Source: Rhodococcus sp. HM1 (GTDB lineage Bacteria; Actinomycetota; Actinomycetes; Mycobacteriales; Mycobacteriaceae). Taken from it: a stretch of 36,410 bases of DNA. The DNA is taken from the NCBI RefSeq assembly GCF_023218075.1, contig NZ_JALPTB010000066.1, forward strand, positions 1 to 36,410, written 5' to 3'. Within the stretch, counting starts at the first letter, position 1; each line of letters starts with the position of its first letter. Shown one piece after another: positions 32,356-36,410 of the stretch. The notes below the pieces were generated by a model, which was given only the letters and a program-made list of their open reading frames with translations, made no database searches and was not told the DNA's origin. The translations under genes and the position numbers were made by a program.

Positions 32356-33559
32356 GCACTGCTCGTTTGGTTCAACTTCCCCTTCAAATCACATCTCCGC
32401 GTGTCGCCCCCGACGGAGCACGAATGCACCGCGCGACCGTGGCCCCGGCCGCGCCGCCCCCAAGACCCGTCGCGGCCGCCGTCGCGGCAGCTACAGTCTC
32501 CGCGTTGCCGAAGGCGCCTACTCCCCCATCCCCGTCTGGGACTCCCGGGCCGGCTGGATGCGCCAGATCATCACCTGGGCGCGCAGCGAGAGCGGCATCA
32601 AAATCTGCAGCCAACACCACATCGCGCCGGACAAGTTCATCGCTGCAGCCGGAGCCCACGCCGCCTACGCCGACGAAGCCACCGGCCGTAGCCTCACCGC
32701 TGCCCGCGACACACTCGCCGAATACGCAGGCATCAGCACCGACGTTCTCGACCGCGCCCGCCGGATCCTCCGCCGCATCGGGGCCGCGGTCGAACTCGTC
32801 CGCGGCCGCTACCTCACCATCGCCGAACGCATCGAAGCCAGCCTCACCCACGGCGGTAAGCAACTCCGCGCGGCCTCCGTGTGGGCCTTGACCAGCGGGT
32901 TCACCGCAGATCTTTCGGTTTATCCACAGTTTCCGAATCATGCGGATCTACCAGAGAACCCCTTGGGTTCTCTGGGTATCTCTTGTTCTCGAGTAATCAC
33001 CAACGCGCGCGCTTCGCGCCGCGCACGGGCCTCGACGAAGGGGCCGGGACAACCGCGGCCGTTGCACGCTCAGATCGCCGCTGCGCGCCTGGCCGACCGG
33101 CTCGCACCGGTCATGCCCGGCTTCCGAGGCGTCGACCGCCACGGCCACCACGTACCTGGCACCGACCACCAGCACATCGGAGCTATCACCGATGCCCTCA
33201 TCGACGCGGGCATCGACACCACCCGCTGGACCGGCGACGCCATTGCCGACCGGATCACCGAATTCCGCCGCGACCGCACCATGCCGCACCTAGCGTCCCC
33301 GATGGCCTTCCTGCGCTGGCAACTCGGCGCCCTCGCCGACGTGTGGTCCACACCCACCCCCGCCGAGCGCCGCACTCAGATCCAGGCCGAACGTGCCGCG
33401 GCCCGTGCAGCCGAACTCGCTGAACGTGCCGCCAACCCCCCGGCCAGCGAACAGACCCGAACCACCGCCTACGCCGAGATTCGCCGCGTACTCGAGGCCC
33501 GCCGCGGCACCACGGTGAGTACCGCCCGTAAGGACCGTTTCGGACGTCGCATCCGCTGA
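32342..33559 (+). CDS. Putative plasmid replication initiator (Rep-like, winged-helix type)
   Basis: This protein is about 405 aa. The conserved N-terminal half (about residues 40-195) has SYSLRVAEGAYSPIPVWDSR, a helical stretch with SQHHIAPDKFIAAA, and winged-helix elements (AARDTLAEYAGISTDVLDRA, RRIGAAVELVRGRYLT, GGKQLRAASVWALT). I recognise this pattern from initiator-like proteins of Rhodococcus/Gordonia-type plasmids. The C-terminal domain (about 250-330) has DHQHIGAITDALIDAGIDTT, followed by an Arg/Ala-rich tail. The linker (about 190-235) is atypical and its DNA carries origin-like signals. The start is uncertain: the ATG at 32342 follows AGAAAG; the frame is open to 32258, but that would run through a terminator. 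Confidence 0.6.
   Translation: MHISEHCSFGSTSPSNHISACRPRRSTNAPRDRGPGRAAPKTRRGRRRGSYSLRVAEGAYSPIPVWDSRAGWMRQIITWARSESGIKICSQHHIAPDKFIAAAGAHAAYADEATGRSLTAARDTLAEYAGISTDVLDRARRILRRIGAAVELVRGRYLTIAERIEASLTHGGKQLRAASVWALTSGFTADLSVYPQFPNHADLPENPLGSLGISCSRVITNARASRRARASTKGPGQPRPLHAQIAAARLADRLAPVMPGFRGVDRHGHHVPGTDHQHIGAITDALIDAGIDTTRWTGDAIADRITEFRRDRTMPHLASPMAFLRWQLGALADVWSTPTPAERRTQIQAERAAARAAELAERAANPPASEQTRTTAYAEIRRVLEARRGTTVSTARKDRFGRRIR
32915..33040. other. Candidate replication origin inside the rep gene
   Basis: A perfect DnaA box (TTATCCACA, 32920-32928) is followed by CCAGAGAACCC (32951-32961) and GGGTTCTCTGG (32965-32975), an 11-bp inverted repeat around CTT. An A/T-richer stretch (to about 33000) and a GC-rich dyad (33004-33035) complete the region. 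It encodes only the variable linker of the Rep-like protein. An initiator box next to a long dyad, inside the initiator gene, is typical of embedded origins, but no iteron set is visible. Confidence 0.4.
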
Positions 33560-33608
33560 TAGGTCCACGCCCCGAGGCCACCGAGTCGAACCTGCACCCG
33601 AAGTTACG

Positions 33609-33620
33609 ATGAGAACCATG
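33609..33620. promoter_or_regulatory. ATGAGAACCATG motif at the start of the first ParB-like gene
   Basis: This is one of several related ATGRGAACCRTG sequences in the 33.6-35.2 kb block; the others are at 34267-34278, 35082-35093 and 35154-35165. The last three bases are the proposed start codon. It may be a shared operator, a centromere half-site, or just a strong translation start. Confidence 0.4.
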
Positions 33621-33890
33621 ACCGGGAAAAAGCGCATGGCCTTCGACATCAGCGAAGCCGACGCCAACCGGATACGCGCCGCCTACGTCGGCACCCGCGC
33701 CGTCCTTCCCCCGGCCACCCTCAGCGAGTTCATCACCGACTTGTTGCTCGAGGCCACCGGACGCCTCGAGCGCGCCCACAACAAAGGCCGGCCCTGGCGC
33801 ACCCCCAGCCGGGGCGAGCTCAAGTCCCTTTCCCAGACCGGTGTCGGACGCAACGCCCCCGGCCGCACGGACGAGAAGAACCAGCGATGA
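33618..33890 (+). CDS. ParB-like small centromere-binding protein, copy 1
   Basis: This 90-aa protein has the pattern RIRAAYVGTRAVLPPATLSE, then EFITDLLLEATGRLERAHNK, GRPWRTP and a basic tail. It resembles the small RHH-fold ParB proteins of actinobacterial plasmids, which end with a RLE..HN.GRPW-like segment. It would bind a centromere or operator as a dimer. There is no ParA gene beside it; the only ParA-type ATPase in the window is in the transfer operon. The start is ambiguous: ATG at 33609 or 33618, and the second matches the start context of the 35163 gene. It overlaps the next gene by 4 bp and is its paralogue. Confidence 0.6.
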   Translation: MTGKKRMAFDISEADANRIRAAYVGTRAVLPPATLSEFITDLLLEATGRLERAHNKGRPWRTPSRGELKSLSQTGVGRNAPGRTDEKNQR

Positions 33891-34144
33891 CCAATACCTC
33901 GCGCACCCCACGCCCCAAGCTCGGTTTCCACACCGATCAAGCCGAACGAATCCGCGCCGCCTACCTCGGCACCCGCGCAGTCCTCCCCCCAAGCACCTTC
34001 GGCGAATTCCTCGAAGCAGCCGTCCTCGAGAAGATCGAACGGCTCGAAGCCGAACACAACAACGGCCGCCCGTGGGACACCCCGGCCGCCGGAGAAATCA
34101 AATCCACTGCCCAGACCGGCGTCGGCCGCTGGAACCGCGCCTGA
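33887..34144 (+). CDS. ParB-like small centromere-binding protein, copy 2
   Basis: This 85-aa protein is a clear paralogue of the one before it. Shared elements are RIRAAY.GTRAVLPP, a following helix, RLE..HN.GRPW and a C-terminal QTGVGR. The start ATG overlaps the previous TGA (ATGA), so the two are translated together and could form heterodimers. Tandem duplication of a small DNA-binding gene is unusual and suggests divided roles, such as regulator and segregation protein. The N-terminus (TNTSRTPRPKLGFHTDQAE) differs most between copies. The family match is by eye only. Confidence 0.6.
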   Translation: MTNTSRTPRPKLGFHTDQAERIRAAYLGTRAVLPPSTFGEFLEAAVLEKIERLEAEHNNGRPWDTPAAGEIKSTAQTGVGRWNRA

Positions 34145-34641
34145 CCGCCAGGCCCGCGCAGCCGCTCCGCGGCCGCCGAACACGATAAGAATCGCTGCGC
34201 TCTCATACCGGCCCCGGACTCGTGGGCACAGACGCGCATGAGACTCGCATAACTCCCACTGTTGCTACGGGAAACGTGACAACAAGCAGTGCGGTCGGTG
34301 AACACGCACATGCGAACACGCCGAGAAACCCGGCGAGAACGGCCCCACCGTCGAAAAGCACGCAAGGAACGGGCCGAACGTGAACCATCGCGATCCCGCT
34401 CGTCCTTCTCGCAGCTGATGTCACCTTCGAGCCGCTGCGAGAACCCGCGATCCCGGCCGGTACACCCACCCAGCCTCATTCGCATTCCCCATCCTTCTCT
34501 CGACGCAGCCGGACTCTCGCCGTCGTCACCGTCCCCACCTGGCAGCGCCAGATAAGACCGCCCGCAAGAACCGGGCCGTCGGTACCTCATGACACAGTGC
34601 CGACCGGAACGCCCATCAATCCAGCGAGGGGGACCAACACC
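34145..34641. other. Intergenic region with one operator-like motif
   Basis: No convincing gene lies in these 497 bp. ACGGGAAACGTG (34267-34278), with CTCCCA at 34253-34258 before it, resembles the dyad at 35132-35168. TTATGCGAG occurs here on the minus strand (about 34243-34251) and again on the plus strand at 35109-35117. An ORF at 34289-34555 is Arg/Ser-rich and looks like a shadow frame. Confidence 0.4.
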
Positions 34642-34902
34642 GTGGACGAGCTCTACCTGTATGCCCAGCTGTATGCCCAGGCCGGCGTGACCGTCGAACC
34701 GGAGGCTCCGCCCTTCCTGCGCGAGCTGGTCGGGAAGGCCGACGCATTCTGGTGGCTGCTGCTCATCGCAGGACTCGTCACGATCGGTGTCCTCATCGCC
34801 GGTCGGCAGCGAGGATCGCAGGCAGCCGGCGCAGCCTTCTTCGGCTACTGCGCGGCCGTTGCCGCCGCGATCGGCGCCGGCGCGCTGTTCTTCGGCATCT
34901 GA
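34642..34902 (+). CDS. Small two-TM membrane protein
   Basis: This 86-aa protein starts at a GTG (34642) with GCGAGGGGGA upstream. After an acidic N-terminus (DELYLYAQLYAQAG, then EPEAPPFLREL) it has two membrane helices, about residues 37-57 (WWLLLIAGLVTIGVLIAG) and 65-86 (AAFFGYCAAVAAAIGAGALF), separated by a short basic loop. The plan resembles VirB2/TrbC-like pilins without a long signal peptide, but nothing specific is seen. A long perfect palindrome with T-run follows. A role in transfer or plasmid spread is possible because a DUF2637 gene follows. The longer frame start at 34597 is less likely. Confidence 0.6.
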   Translation: MDELYLYAQLYAQAGVTVEPEAPPFLRELVGKADAFWWLLLIAGLVTIGVLIAGRQRGSQAAGAAFFGYCAAVAAAIGAGALFFGI

Positions 34903-34932
34903 CCCGGGACTGCTCGCGGGAGACGCGATGCT

Positions 34933-34956
34933 CGCCTCCGGTCCGGACCGGAGGCG
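34933..34956 (+). terminator. 24-bp perfect palindrome followed by TTTT, terminator
   Basis: The whole of 34933-34956 is its own reverse complement (arms CGCCTCCGG...CCGGAGGCG around TCCGGA), and TTTT follows at 34957-34960. It lies 30 bp after the small membrane protein gene and is a good intrinsic terminator; a palindromic binding site is the alternative. Confidence 0.65.
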
Positions 34957-35018
34957 TTTTCGGAGAACCAGTTCTGCCGGCTGGTGAGACAGCCCGGCCC
35001 CGCCGGTGCGACTCGGAA

Positions 35019-35057
35019 GCGTCCCGACCGAATCACACGCACACTCGGTCGGGACGC
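35019..35057. repeat. 13-bp-arm perfect inverted repeat
   Basis: GCGTCCCGACCGA (35019-35031) and TCGGTCGGGACGC (35045-35057) are perfect complements around a 13-base loop. No T-run follows. Being the second strong dyad within 130 bp, it may be a further terminator or part of a protein-binding/transfer region. Confidence 0.6.
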
Positions 35058-35081
35058 AGTCCTCTCACTCCGCGTTCTCGA

Positions 35082-35093
35082 ATGAGAACCGTG
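35082..35093. promoter_or_regulatory. ATGAGAACCGTG motif and overlapping dyad
   Basis: GTTCTC (35074-35079) and GAGAAC (35084-35089) form a dyad around GAAT, and ATGAGAACCGTG at 35082-35093 is another copy of the motif seen at 33609-33620. It is not a start codon context here, which argues that the motif is more than a translation signal. Confidence 0.4.
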
Positions 35094-35131
35094 CCGTGAC
35101 CTGCAACTCTTATGCGAGACAGCACTTCTCA

Positions 35132-35168
35132 TTTCATGGTTCCCATTGTTATTATGGGAACCATGAAA
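35132..35168. promoter_or_regulatory. 15-bp-arm perfect inverted repeat over the DUF2637 start
   Basis: TTTCATGGTTCCCAT (35132-35146) and ATGGGAACCATGAAA (35154-35168) are perfect complements around TGTTATT. The right arm contains the proposed start codon (35163) and GGGA upstream of it. As DNA it is a strong operator candidate; as RNA it would bury the start site in a hairpin. Confidence 0.65.
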
Positions 35169-36026
35169 GCGATGAAGCGACGCAAGAACAAGAACGCCTC
35201 CGCACCCGCGAATGCGACAACAGTCAGCGGCTTCATGTGGTGCGCAGGAATCGCCATCACCGTGGTAATCGGAGCGGCCGGATTCATTCTCAGCTTCATC
35301 GCGCTCCGCGACCTGTGCATCCAGGCCGGCCAACCTCGGGAAATCGCCTTCTTGTTCCCCGTCATCGTCGACGGAACCATCCTCCAAGCGACGATGGGCG
35401 TCGTCTCCCGCCGCCACGACCCGGATGCGCGCCGATTCTTCTGGAAGATTCTCATCGGCGCCGCCACTGTCTCCATCGCAGGCAACGCGATCCACGCCGT
35501 TCTCACCCACGCCCCCGGCTTCAACCCCGTTCTCGCCGCCGTGATCGCCACCCTCCCTCCGATCTCACTGCTCGCATCCACGCACGCGCTGACCGTTCAA
35601 GGCCGTCGCACCACCTCCCCCACCGAGACGGTCACCGAGACTCACACCGAGAGCGCAGCCGAGGCCTCTTCGCAGCACAAGACCGCGGACGAGAATGCGA
35701 CCGTGCCCGAGGCTCGCACCGAGAACGCCGACCAGAACCGGGCAACCATCGAGACCGTGTGCGAGGCACCGGCCGTCCCGCAGAACCGCACCACGACCGC
35801 CGACACTCTCCCCCGCCCGCTTGAAGCGCCCCTCGCCGAACTGCTCGAGACTCACCGCGAGGCCGACCCGACCCCCACCTTCCACTCCCACGAAGAACGC
35901 CGCGAATGGGCACTGGCCCGACGCAAGGCCGGGATCGAGGTCCCCGTCATCGCGCAGGAAGTCGACCGCTCCATCGCCACCGTCTACCGCTGGCTCTCCG
36001 AAGCCGACGAACCCGCCACCATATGA
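35163..36026 (+). CDS. DUF2637 (SpdB-like) membrane protein with C-terminal HTH
   Basis: This 287-aa protein has four membrane helices in its first 145 residues (near 22-46, 60-82, 92-112 and 120-142). They contain the DUF2637 pattern GFILSFIALRDLC, then FLFPVIVDGTILQATMGVV. A Glu/Thr-rich linker (about 150-235) and a C-terminal helix-turn-helix follow (ALARRKAGIEVPVIAQEVDR, TVYRWLSE). DUF2637 proteins include Streptomyces SpdB-type plasmid spread proteins, so membrane anchoring of a DNA-binding domain during transfer or segregation is plausible. The ATG at 35163 is chosen; alternatives are 35112, 35136 and 35172. The start lies inside a perfect inverted repeat. Confidence 0.8.
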   Translation: MKAMKRRKNKNASAPANATTVSGFMWCAGIAITVVIGAAGFILSFIALRDLCIQAGQPREIAFLFPVIVDGTILQATMGVVSRRHDPDARRFFWKILIGAATVSIAGNAIHAVLTHAPGFNPVLAAVIATLPPISLLASTHALTVQGRRTTSPTETVTETHTESAAEASSQHKTADENATVPEARTENADQNRATIETVCEAPAVPQNRTTTADTLPRPLEAPLAELLETHREADPTPTFHSHEERREWALARRKAGIEVPVIAQEVDRSIATVYRWLSEADEPATI

Positions 36027-36197
36027 CCATCACAAACACATCAGAAAACTGATTCTGGAACGTCAAACAGGAATCAATCAGAAATCAAAAAGACATCGCA
36101 AAACCGTGATGTCTGATGCACAACAGATTCACCTCGGCGCATCGAGCTCGGGCAGCCTCCCGGTTCGGTGCGCCGAGTCGCGTTTGTAGGTCGTTGA
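36027..36197. other. A/T-rich stretch after the DUF2637 gene
   Basis: A-runs at 36034-36036, 36045-36048, 36065-36067, 36082-36084, 36087-36091 and 36100-36103 are roughly in phase. AGACATC (36091-36097) pairs with GATGTCT (36108-36114) and may be a terminator. AGACATC and ATCAAAAA also occur in the tract at the opposite end of the window (around 141-152). No gene is seen. Confidence 0.45.
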
Positions 36198-36232
36198 CCG
36201 GGGGCGATCCGCCCCCGGACCCCCTTCGGGTC
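36198..36232. repeat. Two adjacent hairpins near the right end
   Basis: CCGGGGGCG (36198-36206) pairs with CGCCCCCGG (36210-36218) around ATC. GACCC (36218-36222) pairs with GGGTC (36228-36232) around CCTTC. They could be a terminator, a single-strand origin or part of a transfer origin. The remainder to 36410 is GC-rich with a further dyad (GGCCCC/GGGGCC near 36287-36308) and no convincing gene. Confidence 0.5.
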
Positions 36233-36410
36233 GAGTCCGGCGTGGACGAGCGGTGTGCTCGGGGGTGGGGGGTGGCAGTCGGATCATGGCCCCCTCGGTA
36301 CCGGGGCCGGGAAACGTAGGCTCCCGCGGCCGGCGGACGGTGCCCCTCGCCCTGGCCAGGAGCGTGCCCGGCCCGTCTGCCGTGAGCATCCGGTCCACCG
36401 ATCCCAGGGG

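Noticed and set aside
34289..34555. 88-aa ORF between the ParB-like pair and the small membrane gene
   Set aside because: Arg/Ser/Pro-rich, no ribosome binding site, no fold signs; treated as non-coding.
36129..36398. 89-aa minus-strand ORF at the right end
   Set aside because: It runs through the hairpin pair and is Pro/Arg/Gly-rich; no support as a gene.

Overview
The window reads as the backbone of a conjugative plasmid (or a closely related integrative element) from a high-GC, mycolic-acid-containing actinobacterium. Rhodococcus or a near relative (Gordonia, Nocardia) is the best guess. This rests on base composition and codon use, on the families present (DUF4192, MobF relaxase, DUF4913, SCO6880-type protein, cutinase, DUF2637/SpdB-like protein, Rep-like winged-helix protein), and on the envelope-hydrolase genes inside the transfer operon. 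No host can be named from the sequence alone. No tRNA, rRNA or CRISPR array was seen.

Layout. 1-2.9 kb: a run of phased A-tracts, a DUF4192 gene, a cluster of strong hairpins, a small unknown gene, a frameshifted HNH endonuclease remnant and a coiled-coil/HTH gene facing away from the relaxase. 2.9-8.8 kb (+): a 1477-aa MobF relaxase-helicase followed 6 bp later by an A/T-richer gene for a PIN_8 nuclease-like protein with internal repeats. 9.0-27.9 kb (-): one long transfer operon read right to left, with many stop/start overlaps. In order of transcription it encodes a Gly-rich secreted protein, a one-TM protein, a secreted cutinase, a three-domain peptidoglycan hydrolase, an unknown protein, a lipoprotein, a ParA/MinD-like ATPase, [an IS110 insertion], a VirB2-like pilin candidate, a VirB8-like protein, a VirB6/TrbL-like channel protein, an SCO6880-type protein, a VirB4-like ATPase, a VirD4-like coupling protein and a DUF4913 protein. 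28.6-31.8 kb: a double-HTH regulator divergent from the operon, a PAS-like protein and a stand-alone cytochrome P450. 32.0-36.0 kb (+): the maintenance block, with a ribbon-helix-helix protein, a Rep-like initiator whose coding sequence contains a DnaA box and an 11-bp-arm palindrome, two tandem ParB-like small proteins, a small membrane protein and a DUF2637 protein. Several strong inverted repeats lie between these genes.

How it fits together (inference). The relaxase nicks and unwinds plasmid DNA, the VirD4-like ATPase passes it to a VirB4/VirB6/VirB8/VirB2-like channel, and the peptidoglycan hydrolase plus cutinase-type esterase would open the peptidoglycan and mycolate layers. The divergent double-HTH protein is well placed to control the operon.

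Most interesting signals: (1) the IS110 copy, whose ends can be placed by a GAGAGT repeat and whose 5' non-coding region carries a 10-nt perfect complement to its own right-hand target flank, as a bridge RNA should; (2) an ATGRGAACCRTG motif repeated through the maintenance block, once as a 15-bp-arm perfect inverted repeat at a start codon; (3) a possible origin embedded in the rep gene; (4) the repeat-bearing PIN_8 cargo gene behind the relaxase.
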